Below are positions 31,753 through 39,543 of a DNA stretch of 64,000 nt, one piece after another. Below the pieces are notes generated by a model. It was not told the DNA's origin, did not search any database, and saw nothing but the letters and a program-made list of their open reading frames with translations. Position 1 is the stretch's first letter. Every line of letters begins with the position of its first letter. Position numbers and translations under genes: made by a program. This DNA comes from Clostridiales bacterium (lineage in GTDB: Bacteria > Bacillota > Clostridia > Saccharofermentanales > Saccharofermentanaceae), in contig JAFVDI010000003.1 of assembly GCA_017478485.1 (NCBI GenBank), positions 124,001 through 188,000 of the forward strand, read 5' to 3'.

Positions 31753-32544
31753 ATGGCAAGGGCAATTTGTCCGCAGTGCGGCAAAGAGGTAGATCCATCT
31801 GAAGGTTATTGCGTTTATTGCGGTTACACTTTCGATGACGGACAGGTAAAGTCACCGTTCGCTTCGGCTTATAATCAAGGTCAGGCAGCCGGTGATTTTG
31901 AAGAGACTTCAGGCGGTGCGCCGGTATTGCGTTTTGACGGCAGCAGTATGGGTACAATGCCTATATCTTCAGGCAGGGGATCAAGTTCTGAGCTGATGTT
32001 CGGTATCGGTTTTTCAAGGATCCTGGCGATCTTTTTCGCCGTTTTGGTTCTTGTTTCACTTATGCTGCCGTTCGTCTCGGTCAAGATCATCGTTCCCAAG
32101 AAGCTTCTTCCGGCCGGCCCGAAGACTACTGCATTTATGAGATCAGTTCAGGAAAAGGACTTCAAATACAAGGATGACGGAAAAGATATTACCATCTCGA
32201 ACTCTGTCAGCCTGATCTCATCAAGGACTTATTTCCTTTATCTCATAATCGGCGCTTGCGTAACGGGCATTATCTTCGCAATCAAAGGCAAGCCTGCCGT
32301 TTATCTGGTGTGCGGAATCGGAGGTGCATTGCTGGCTTTGTTTAATTACATGATGAACTTCTCGTCGATCGATGCGATCACCAAGAGCACCTATTTTTCA
32401 AAACTTGTATCGGCTGCCGGAAAACAAGGCATAATCTTTACGGTCGATAAGGGCGCAGGAGCTATTTTGATGCTGATCGGCGCTGTCGGTATGATCGTTG
32501 CCGCGGTTATCTTCCTTAACAACCACGCTGCGTACGACGACTGA
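31753..32544 (+). CDS. Zinc-ribbon membrane protein, function unknown
   Basis: The 263-aa protein opens with a zinc ribbon (CPQCG at residues 7-11 and CVYCG at 22-26). A flexible Gly/Ser-rich linker follows, then four predicted membrane helices (about 90-112, 155-173, 178-200, 235-258). Between helices 1 and 2 is a lysine-rich loop that is probably extracellular. Zinc-ribbon plus membrane-helix proteins of this kind are common in Clostridia and mostly uncharacterised. AAGGAGGGG precedes the ATG. It is followed by a strong bidirectional hairpin, so it is probably the end of its own unit. Confidence 0.75.
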   Translation: MARAICPQCGKEVDPSEGYCVYCGYTFDDGQVKSPFASAYNQGQAAGDFEETSGGAPVLRFDGSSMGTMPISSGRGSSSELMFGIGFSRILAIFFAVLVLVSLMLPFVSVKIIVPKKLLPAGPKTTAFMRSVQEKDFKYKDDGKDITISNSVSLISSRTYFLYLIIGACVTGIIFAIKGKPAVYLVCGIGGALLALFNYMMNFSSIDAITKSTYFSKLVSAAGKQGIIFTVDKGAGAILMLIGAVGMIVAAVIFLNNHAAYDD

Positions 32545-32584
32545 TTTCGTTAAATGGGACAATGTCCCCTGAAAGTGAAGAATT

Positions 32585-32625
32585 AAAAGTGTGCCGGATA
32601 ACGATCCGGCATTACTTTTATTTAT
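32585..32625. terminator. Long hairpin terminator
   Basis: TGCCGGAT (32592-32599) and ATCCGGCA (32604-32611) form the core, with outer AAAAGT/ACTTTT pairing. A-rich and T-rich flanks on the two sides suggest it can work in both directions. Confidence 0.85.
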
Positions 32626-32653
32626 TTGCGATTATTTGTAAAATCACTATAAT
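32626..32653 (+). promoter_or_regulatory. Promoter immediately before the glycosyltransferase
   Basis: TTGCGA (32626-32631) and a perfect TATAAT (32648-32653) are 16 bp apart. The -10 ends only 3 bp before the ATG at 32657 and 9 bp before the ATG at 32663, so the transcript may be leaderless. Confidence 0.45.
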
Positions 32654-32656
32654 GGT

Positions 32657-33685
32657 ATGGCTATGAAGATTCTGTCGGTTTCAATTCCTTGCTATAATTC
32701 CGCGTCTTACATGGAGACGTGTATTAAGTCTTTGCTTCCGGGCGGAGACGATATCGAGATACTCATCGTTGATGACGGATCCACAAAGGATAATACTTTT
32801 GAGATCGCTCAAAGATATGAAAGAGAGTATCCCGGCATAGTCCGCGCGATCCATCAGGAGAATGCGGGACACGGCGGCGCGGTCAATACAGGCATAAAAG
32901 AGGCTACCGGAGTTTTCTTCAAGAACATAGACTCCGATGACTGGGCTGATACTGATGTGCTCCTCAAGATCATCGGCATCCTTAAGGAACTTGAGTCGAA
33001 AGGTACTAAGGTCGACCTTTTCCTTGCCAATTATGTTTTCGACAGGGAAGACTCCGACAAGAAGACTGTTATGAGATTTAAAGGCGCTTTCCCTAAGGGG
33101 CGTCCGTTTACCTGGGATGAAGTCGGTCATATGGGTCAGTCCCAGTTCATAATGATGCATACCATTATCTACAGGAGAGACGTTCTTATCGCCAGCAGGA
33201 CGGAGCTTCCCAAGCACGCTTATTATGTCGACAACATCTATGCGTTCCAGCCGCTTCCCTTTACGAAGACGATCTACTATCTTGACGAGGCTCTTTATCA
33301 CTACCGCATAGGACGCGCGGATCAGTCCGTTAACGTTCAGGTCCAGTTAAAGAACATCGATCAGCAGATAATGGTCGATAAGCTCATAACTGATATCTAT
33401 GTCAACAGACCTAAAGATCTCTCCGCAAGGCTCGAAAAGTATCTGATCGCCTTTGTCAAACTGATGTACTGCGCAACGAGCGCCATACTGCTTGTCGGCG
33501 GCACTCCCGAGCTGCTTGCCAAGAAGGATGAACTCTGGAATTACCTTAAGCAGGCTGATCCTGTTGCGTATAAGAAGGTGAGGAGAAGCTTCATGGGCGG
33601 ATGGATGAACATTCCAACTGCGCTCGGAAGAAAGATCTCTGTTGCGGGTTACAAGATCTCGCAGAAAATATTTGCTTTTAACTGA
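32657..33685 (+). CDS. Family 2 glycosyltransferase
   Basis: The protein is 342 aa (340 if the ATG at 32663 is used). The GT-A fold begins with SIPCYNSASYMETC, followed by VDDGSTKDNT and the metal-binding NIDSDDW. The C-terminal part has no clear membrane segment. GT2 enzymes transfer a sugar from a nucleotide-sugar to a lipid, polysaccharide or protein acceptor; the specific substrate cannot be read from the sequence. It lies 8 bp before a flippase-like membrane protein, which suggests a joint role in envelope glycolipid or polymer synthesis. No ribosome site is visible, and the -10 sits directly at the start, so leaderless translation is possible. Confidence 0.88.
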   Translation: MAMKILSVSIPCYNSASYMETCIKSLLPGGDDIEILIVDDGSTKDNTFEIAQRYEREYPGIVRAIHQENAGHGGAVNTGIKEATGVFFKNIDSDDWADTDVLLKIIGILKELESKGTKVDLFLANYVFDREDSDKKTVMRFKGAFPKGRPFTWDEVGHMGQSQFIMMHTIIYRRDVLIASRTELPKHAYYVDNIYAFQPLPFTKTIYYLDEALYHYRIGRADQSVNVQVQLKNIDQQIMVDKLITDIYVNRPKDLSARLEKYLIAFVKLMYCATSAILLVGGTPELLAKKDELWNYLKQADPVAYKKVRRSFMGGWMNIPTALGRKISVAGYKISQKIFAFN

Positions 33686-33693
33686 CGGGTAAT

Positions 33694-34797
33694 ATGGATA
33701 AGTTTAAGACAGTCGGAAAATACATTCTGAATTTCTTTATCATTCTTTTGGTGGGATGCCTTGCCATTTATCTTACGGTAGGCAAGGAGATCGGTACGGT
33801 CTTTGAAGCGGTCAAGACCGCAAAACCTCTGATCCTTGCCGTTATGGGATGCGTAATGCTCATTTACTACATGATCGACGCGCTGATCCTTTACATCATC
33901 TGCAAGGCCAGAGGCCATAAACTTAAGCTGAAGCAGTCATTTGTAACCAACATGACCGGTGTTCTGTTCAGTGATCTTACGCCTTCTGCCACAGGCGGTC
34001 AGTTCGCGCAGGTCTATGTTTTCCATAATCAGGGAATACATGTCGGACAGTCTTCGGGAATACTGACGGTCGTTTTCATTACTTACCAGATCGTCATCAT
34101 CACATATGCAACCATTGCAATGCTCGTCAATGCACCTGCGATATTCCAGAACCGTCAAAGCATAATGATCGGGATCATCGGATTCGTGGTCAACGTTGTC
34201 ATAACGGGAGGTTTCTTTCTCGTCACCAAGTCTGCCAAGGCCCATGATTTCTTTATAAACAAGTTCATCGGCTTCCTTGCTAAGATAAAGATCGTAAAGG
34301 ATTACGAGAAGACATCCAAAGAAGTAAGCGAATCTTTCGAGGAATTCAGGGACGAGTCGGCTCAGCTTTTTGCACAGAAGAAGCTTTTCATTGAGGTCTG
34401 CCTCTGCCATGTTGTTAAGCTGACGTTTTTCTATACACTGCCTTTCTTTGCCGCTATGGCATTGGGAGTTCCGGTTACTGCAGCCGAACTTCCGAAATAC
34501 ATCTCACTTGCTGCGGCCATCAGTCTTTTCAACACATTCATGCCGCTCCCGGGCGCATCAGGAGGAAGCGAGGCCAGCTTTGTAATGCTCTTCGGTTTCC
34601 TCGGAAAGACCATCGTTTCAACTGCAATGCTCCTTTGGAGAGTATTTACGTTCTACTTCGGACTTATCATAAGCCTTATAACGGTTGCCGTTGCCAAAGA
34701 AACTAAAGGCGGCATCGTTAAGGCCGCCTCAGGTAAGAATGAAGAATCTGTTGAAGGGGATACCGCTATCAATCCTCAGGCGGTATCGGAAGAGTAG
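33694..34797 (+). CDS. Flippase-like membrane protein (LPG-synthase TM domain family)
   Basis: The 367-aa integral membrane protein has about eight hydrophobic segments. It contains the FSDLTPSATGGQ and PLPGASGGSE stretches characteristic of the UPF0104/lysylphosphatidylglycerol-synthase membrane domain family. In MprF this domain moves aminoacyl lipids across the membrane; here there is no synthase domain, so another lipid-linked product is likely. The last 40 residues are polar. It is co-transcribed with the GT2 gene, and its 3' end overlaps the convergent larA-like gene by 29 bp. Confidence 0.85.
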   Translation: MDKFKTVGKYILNFFIILLVGCLAIYLTVGKEIGTVFEAVKTAKPLILAVMGCVMLIYYMIDALILYIICKARGHKLKLKQSFVTNMTGVLFSDLTPSATGGQFAQVYVFHNQGIHVGQSSGILTVVFITYQIVIITYATIAMLVNAPAIFQNRQSIMIGIIGFVVNVVITGGFFLVTKSAKAHDFFINKFIGFLAKIKIVKDYEKTSKEVSESFEEFRDESAQLFAQKKLFIEVCLCHVVKLTFFYTLPFFAAMALGVPVTAAELPKYISLAAAISLFNTFMPLPGASGGSEASFVMLFGFLGKTIVSTAMLLWRVFTFYFGLIISLITVAVAKETKGGIVKAASGKNEESVEGDTAINPQAVSEE

Positions 34798-36022
34798 CAC
34801 CGCCGAAAGGCATGCAGATTACCGAGCAGTCCTCGCCGTACTTTGCGTATGCTTCATCAAATGCCTGCTGTGCCGAATGCATGGGCTCGAGGAAGATGCT
34901 CCTTACAAAATCGTCATCCATCTCAGAAATAAGAACGATCTTTGCGTGCTTTAATACCATTGCGATGGCTGCTGCTTTGTGACCGCCAAGCTGGAAATCC
35001 TTTCCGACTCTTTCGATGAGCTCATCCGGTGTGTTTGCCGTCGTGAGCCATTCTTCAAACTTGGCACTGCCGAGACCTTCATTGCATGCGCCGACGACAA
35101 TGATGGTGCCGCCGTCCCTGACAGCATACTTTGAGTTGTCCAGAGCCTTCTGGGTCTGGTAAAGGTTAGCATCCTTGGGCGCGCCTCCCTGTGAGACAAT
35201 AACTATGTCGGCTCTTCTCTTGAGAGGCTTTCTATACATCTTATCGAGATATCTGCAGCCTGCTCTGTGAGCTTCGGTAACATCACCGGCTACGCAGTAA
35301 ACGATATGCTTATGTTCGTCCAAAACGGGGTTTACGATAAAGCTTAAGTGGCAGAAAGTCTCTGACTCTTCGATATCAGCTCTTATGGGATTGCCGTTGA
35401 GGTTGCCTGCGCAGGCTTTCTCGTCGACCATCATGCTGTGGTTTGCCTGAATGGCGGAAGGTGTGGAGACGCCCGGCATCAGCGCCTTGGCACCGCCGGA
35501 ATACCCGGCGAAATAGTGGAATTCGATATTTCCAACGCCGATCCTGAAATCAGCTTCTGCTACGCTCCTTGTGATGTCAACGGGAGTTCCTCTTGAAGTC
35601 GTTCCCATGTGGATGCAGTCGTTCGGATCGCTGTCTACGCATTCGACTTCGCTGTAAACACGCTCTCCGACAAGTTTTTTCTTCTCTTCCTCGGTGTGGC
35701 AGCGGTGGGAACCGAGCGCGAAAACGACCTTGATGTCCTTGGGATCGCACCCGCCCTCATAAAGCTCGTCAAGGATAGAAGGGATGACGTCAAAGCTCGG
35801 AAGCGGCCTTGATATGTCGCTCGTGATTATGGCGATCTTCTGTCCCGGTTTTGCAAGGTCTTTGAGACGTGGAGAGCCTATCGGATTCAAAAGCGCGTAC
35901 TTAACGGCATCGGGGCCGCGGCGCTCATGCTCGATGTCGGTTGCTAAAAGTATGTCATCAAGGTTCTTGTCGGGAATGTCCACGACCTGTGTCGTTTTTC
36001 CGTAACCGAATTCAACTTTCAT
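34769..36022 (-). CDS. larA: LarA-type nickel-dependent racemase
   Basis: A 417-aa member of the lactate racemase family. The catalytic residues fit the known pattern: His106 (GSHRCH), His169 and Lys179 in FHYFAGYSGGAK, and His195. Lys179 corresponds to the lysine that carries the nickel-pincer nucleotide cofactor. The enzyme should interconvert the stereoisomers of lactate or another 2-hydroxyacid; family members differ in substrate. The cofactor-making genes larB, larC and larE are not in the window. A GGAGGG site precedes the ATG and a TATAAT lies at 36054-36049 on the minus strand. It is divergent from the ymdB operon. Confidence 0.87.
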   Translation of the reverse strand: MKVEFGYGKTTQVVDIPDKNLDDILLATDIEHERRGPDAVKYALLNPIGSPRLKDLAKPGQKIAIITSDISRPLPSFDVIPSILDELYEGGCDPKDIKVVFALGSHRCHTEEEKKKLVGERVYSEVECVDSDPNDCIHMGTTSRGTPVDITRSVAEADFRIGVGNIEFHYFAGYSGGAKALMPGVSTPSAIQANHSMMVDEKACAGNLNGNPIRADIEESETFCHLSFIVNPVLDEHKHIVYCVAGDVTEAHRAGCRYLDKMYRKPLKRRADIVIVSQGGAPKDANLYQTQKALDNSKYAVRDGGTIIVVGACNEGLGSAKFEEWLTTANTPDELIERVGKDFQLGGHKAAAIAMVLKHAKIVLISEMDDDFVRSIFLEPMHSAQQAFDEAYAKYGEDCSVICMPFGGATLPIPPED

Positions 36023-36085
36023 AATGTGCCCTCCGTATTTTCGTATTCATTATAATAGCAGACCGTGAGCGAAGGATAAGGCTTT

Positions 36086-36114
36086 TTGTGTTTTTAATGT
36101 TTATTTAGTATAAT
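36086..36114 (+). promoter_or_regulatory. Predicted promoter of the ymdB-to-recO operon
   Basis: TTGTGT (36086-36091) and a perfect TATAAT (36109-36114) are 17 bp apart; the leader is about 27 nt to the GTG at 36148. Confidence 0.65.
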
Positions 36115-36147
36115 TTTTTACTGTAATTGCACAAAAGGAGAGAATCA

Positions 36148-36930
36148 GTGAGGGTCTGTTTTACCGGAGATATTGTAGGCGCGGCAGGAAAGAGGGCTTT
36201 TTGTTCCATCATGCCCCGTTTTAAAGCCGAAAACGGTATAGACTGCCTTATTGTAAACGCTGAGAACTCCACACACGGCATGGGCGTGTCGATAAATGTC
36301 ATCAATGACCTTATGGCTGCCGGTGCAGACGGTTTTACTTTAGGCAATCACGCTTTTTCAAACAAGGATTTCATTACACAGGCTCCCAAGGTCAAAAACT
36401 GCGCGAGACCTGCGAATGTCACGCCTTCCTGGCCCGGATACGACTATTTCGTTTTCGAGAAAGGAAATGAGCGACTCGGCGTATTCAATCTCCTGGGACA
36501 GGTGTTTTCAGGCGTAAATGCCGATGATCCGTACTCAAAGGCGGATGAGATCATTGATAAACTCAGGAAAGAGGAACGTTGCACATCGATATTCCTTGAT
36601 TTCCATGCCGAGCTGACTTCCGAAAAGATCGTCATGGGACGCTATCTTGACGGAAGGGTATCCGTTGTTGCTGGCACGCATACACATGTTCCTACTGCAG
36701 ATGAGAAGATCTTTCCGGGCGGAACAGGTTATATCACCGATGCCGGCATGACCGGAGCAGAAGATTCGGTTCTCGGCATGAAGACTGAAACATCGGTTAC
36801 AAGGCTTGTCTACAAGATGTCTGCGCGTTATGAACCTGCAAATGGTCCTGCCTCTGTTTGTGGTATAGTCTTTAATACTGATGCCTCCGGAAGGTGTCTT
36901 GATATAAGAAGGTTTTGCGAGTATGAGTAA
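36148..36930 (+). CDS. YmdB-family metallophosphoesterase
   Basis: A 260-aa protein with the YmdB metal ligands in order: GDIVG near residue 6, NAENS, GNHAF, DFHAE and GTHTHVPTAD. In Bacillus, YmdB is a cyclic-nucleotide (2',3'-cAMP) phosphodiesterase that affects biofilm and motility decisions; the same activity is inferred here. GTG at 36148 is the best start: AGGAGA lies 6 bases upstream, and the protein then begins MRVCFTGDIVG as in the family. An earlier in-frame TTG lies ahead of that ribosome site. Its 3' end overlaps lspA by 8 bp, so it heads the long operon. Confidence 0.9.
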   Translation: MRVCFTGDIVGAAGKRAFCSIMPRFKAENGIDCLIVNAENSTHGMGVSINVINDLMAAGADGFTLGNHAFSNKDFITQAPKVKNCARPANVTPSWPGYDYFVFEKGNERLGVFNLLGQVFSGVNADDPYSKADEIIDKLRKEERCTSIFLDFHAELTSEKIVMGRYLDGRVSVVAGTHTHVPTADEKIFPGGTGYITDAGMTGAEDSVLGMKTETSVTRLVYKMSARYEPANGPASVCGIVFNTDASGRCLDIRRFCEYE

Positions 36931-37666
36931 AAAGAAGAATCACAGTTCTATAAAGGGATTGGAACTTATGATCCTGTATGTCTTTCTGATGCTGTTCCTT
37001 GTTGTGGCAGATCAGATAGTAAAGAGAGCGATCGATTTCTCGATGGAATACCAGGCATCCGTTCCGATCATCGAGAACTTCTTTTCTTTATACTATGTGC
37101 GCAATACCGGAAGTGCTTTCAGCTTTTTAGCAGATAAAGAATGGGGCATCACCGCCCTTACGGTCATTTCCTCCGTGATGGGGGTCTTTGTACTCGTACT
37201 GATGGGCATTGCCTGCAAAAAGCAGCTGAAGCTCCTTGGTTTTGCTTTCAGCCTTATTGCAGCCGGCGCCTTCGGCAATCTCATCGACAGGGTTTACTGG
37301 AAGTATGTAATCGATTACCTCAGATTCGATTTTGGCGAGTATACTTTTCCGATATTCAATCTGGCAGATATCTGTGCGGTCGTAGGAACTATCATCCTCA
37401 TGGGTATCATAATCTTCGGTGCCAAGTATTTTGACACTTTCTGGGGTTCTTCTGACAAGAAGAAAAAGAAGGACAATGCTCTAAAAGCAGAGAAGACAGA
37501 TGATATAAAGGCTAAAGAAGTTAAAGAGACTGTTCAGGATGATCAGGAACAGTCAGGTGAAGATTTTGGGGAAGAGGACGAAGCCGTTCCTGAAAAAGCC
37601 GGCGTCCGTTCTGCACCTTTATTCCTGAACTCCGGAAATTTTGAAGAACAAGATGACGAAGATTGA
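36923..37666 (+). CDS. lspA: Lipoprotein signal peptidase (LspA) with acidic C-terminal tail
   Basis: The first 175 residues are a standard signal peptidase II, an aspartic protease with four membrane helices that cleaves prolipoproteins. The catalytic aspartates lie in NLIDRVYW and FNLADICA, and the conserved VRNTGSAFS motif is present. The remaining 70 or so residues are unusual for LspA: a Lys cluster, then an acidic, presumably disordered cytoplasmic extension. An ATG overlapping the previous stop by 8 bp indicates translational coupling, and the next gene overlaps its end. Confidence 0.93.
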   Translation: MSKKKNHSSIKGLELMILYVFLMLFLVVADQIVKRAIDFSMEYQASVPIIENFFSLYYVRNTGSAFSFLADKEWGITALTVISSVMGVFVLVLMGIACKKQLKLLGFAFSLIAAGAFGNLIDRVYWKYVIDYLRFDFGEYTFPIFNLADICAVVGTIILMGIIIFGAKYFDTFWGSSDKKKKKDNALKAEKTDDIKAKEVKETVQDDQEQSGEDFGEEDEAVPEKAGVRSAPLFLNSGNFEEQDDED

Positions 37667-38567
37667 TCTTAATTGCAGCACGTCCGGGATCAGACTCGAT
37701 GTTTTCATTTCAGAAAACTGCGGAAAAGACTATTCAAGGTCTTTCTATAAGAGGCTCATAACCACTGGCATGGTAACTGTCAACGGGCAGGTTCCGTCCA
37801 AGGCCGGCATGATCCTTGAAAACGGAGACCGAGTCGAAGTTACTTTCCCCGAGCCCGAGAACAGTGACAACATTCCGCAGGACATACCGCTTGATATCGT
37901 ATATGAGGATTCCGATCTTCTGGTCATAAACAAGCCCCAGGGCATGGTCGTCCATCCTGCGGCAGGCCATCATGAAGGCACGCTGGTCAATGCGCTCCTG
38001 GCTCATTGCGGCGGAGAGCTTTCCGATATCAACGGCGTTATAAGGCCCGGCATAGTTCACCGTATCGATAAGGATACATCCGGTCTCATACTCGCCTGCA
38101 AGAATAACGAAACTCACCTTGCTCTTGCCGATATGCTTTCCAGACACGAGATCATCAGGGAATACCGCGCTCTCGTATATGGCGTCATTTCAGAAGAAAA
38201 AGGCAATATCGATGCCCCCATCGGCAGATCTTCTTCGGACAGGAAGAAGATGGCTGTCGTTAAGGACGGCAAATCCGCGGTAACGCATTTTACTGTAGTC
38301 AAAAGATACGCTGAAGCTACTGATCTTCTGCTAAGGCTTGAAACGGGAAGAACACATCAGATAAGGGTTCATATGGGGTATATCGGACATCCTGTGCTTG
38401 GTGATCCGGTCTATGCCGCAAGGCGTCCCAAATTCGGCCTGGAGGGACAGGCGCTTCACAGCTGTTCTGTTACGTTTGTACATCCGAGGACCGGTGAGAC
38501 CATGCATTTTGAGGCACCTGTGCCGGCATATTACGAGGAAGCCCTGAAGCAGCTGAATCCGCTTTAA
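37653..38567 (+). CDS. RluD-type 23S rRNA pseudouridine synthase
   Basis: The 304-aa protein has an N-terminal S4 RNA-binding domain (about residues 10-65: RLDVFIS, VTVNGQVPSK) and the RluA/RluD catalytic domain with HRIDKDTSGL, in which the Asp is the nucleophile, and the late GRTHQIRVH motif. It isomerises uridines in large-subunit rRNA or tRNA; S4 plus this length fits the RluD/YlyB group, usually found directly after lspA as here. The ATG at 37653 is chosen over a TTG at 37641; both lie inside the lspA end and neither has a strong ribosome site. Confidence 0.92.
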   Translation: MTKIDLNCSTSGIRLDVFISENCGKDYSRSFYKRLITTGMVTVNGQVPSKAGMILENGDRVEVTFPEPENSDNIPQDIPLDIVYEDSDLLVINKPQGMVVHPAAGHHEGTLVNALLAHCGGELSDINGVIRPGIVHRIDKDTSGLILACKNNETHLALADMLSRHEIIREYRALVYGVISEEKGNIDAPIGRSSSDRKKMAVVKDGKSAVTHFTVVKRYAEATDLLLRLETGRTHQIRVHMGYIGHPVLGDPVYAARRPKFGLEGQALHSCSVTFVHPRTGETMHFEAPVPAYYEEALKQLNPL

Positions 38568-38604
38568 GATTGACGATAAGCTTAATTTGAAAGATAATTC
38601 AGAT

Positions 38605-39543
38605 ATGACGGAGAAATTGGACATTCAAGCCGCTTCAGACAGTGCTGTCGGCGTCTATTGGAAGAAGATTGCCTTGGCATTCGGCGTTGGCATTTCCCTC
38701 GATGGCGGCGGAGTCGCCATTGCAGGTGATGACAGCCTTTCTGTTTTGCGCGCAAAAAGCGTTCTTTCAGCATTGTCGGATTTCGCCAAGGAAGGTGAGA
38801 TTGATGAGACACTCCCGGATTATCTTATCTTTCTTGCACGTGAAGGAAAGCTTGAGGAATTCCTTGAACAGGGTGACAGGGTGTTCTATGCAACGCCGTC
38901 CGGACGCCCCATCAAGGCAAAGACACTCGGCCAGCGCGTTTATATTGATGCGCTTGAGAGGAGTGAACTGGTTATCTGTTCAGGTCCTGCGGGAACCGGA
39001 AAGACTTTTCTCGGAGTTGCCATGGCTGTCAAGGCTTTGAAGTCACGCGAGGTCTCAAGGATCATCCTGACAAGACCTGCGATCGAAGCGGGCGAGCGCC
39101 TGGGTTTTTTGCCCGGAGACATCGAAGAGAAGGTCGATCCTTACATGAGGCCGCTCTATGATGCGCTTTCCGTGCTGCTCGGAACTGAATCTTTTGAAAA
39201 GTATTACGATAAAGGACTTATAGAGGTTTCGCCCCTTGCTTTCATGAGGGGAAGAAACCTTGACGATTGTTTCGTCGTGCTCGATGAAGCGCAGAATACC
39301 ACTTGTGAACAGATGAAGATGTTCCTTACGAGGATCGGTCTTAACTGCAGGGCTGTCGCTTGCGGCGATTTCACCCAGATAGACCTTCCGAGAGGCGTTG
39401 AGAGCGGACTCAAGGATTCGATCAACGTTCTTCGCGGCGTTGAAGGGATCAGCATAGTCAGCATGAATGACAGCGACATTATCCGCAACAGCCTTGTTCA
39501 GAGGATCGTAAGGGCATATGAGAAGGCAGGGCAGAACAAATGA
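38605..39543 (+). CDS. phoH: PhoH-like ATPase
   Basis: A PhoH-family protein of about 312 aa. Residues 1-105 form the family's N-terminal domain, followed by an ATPase with GPAGTGKT and VVLDEAQNTT (Walker B) and a sensor region RAVACGDFTQIDLP. PhoH proteins are predicted RNA-associated ATPases and sit beside ybeY in most Firmicutes, where they are thought to act in rRNA processing. An in-frame TTG at 38587 would add six residues; the ATG at 38605 is used here but neither has a clear ribosome site. The stop overlaps the pgpH start. Confidence 0.93.
   Translation: MTEKLDIQAASDSAVGVYWKKIALAFGVGISLDGGGVAIAGDDSLSVLRAKSVLSALSDFAKEGEIDETLPDYLIFLAREGKLEEFLEQGDRVFYATPSGRPIKAKTLGQRVYIDALERSELVICSGPAGTGKTFLGVAMAVKALKSREVSRIILTRPAIEAGERLGFLPGDIEEKVDPYMRPLYDALSVLLGTESFEKYYDKGLIEVSPLAFMRGRNLDDCFVVLDEAQNTTCEQMKMFLTRIGLNCRAVACGDFTQIDLPRGVESGLKDSINVLRGVEGISIVSMNDSDIIRNSLVQRIVRAYEKAGQNK

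Noticed and set aside
37641..37652. TTG start for the pseudouridine synthase
   Set aside because: It adds four residues without a better ribosome site; the ATG at 37653 is simpler.
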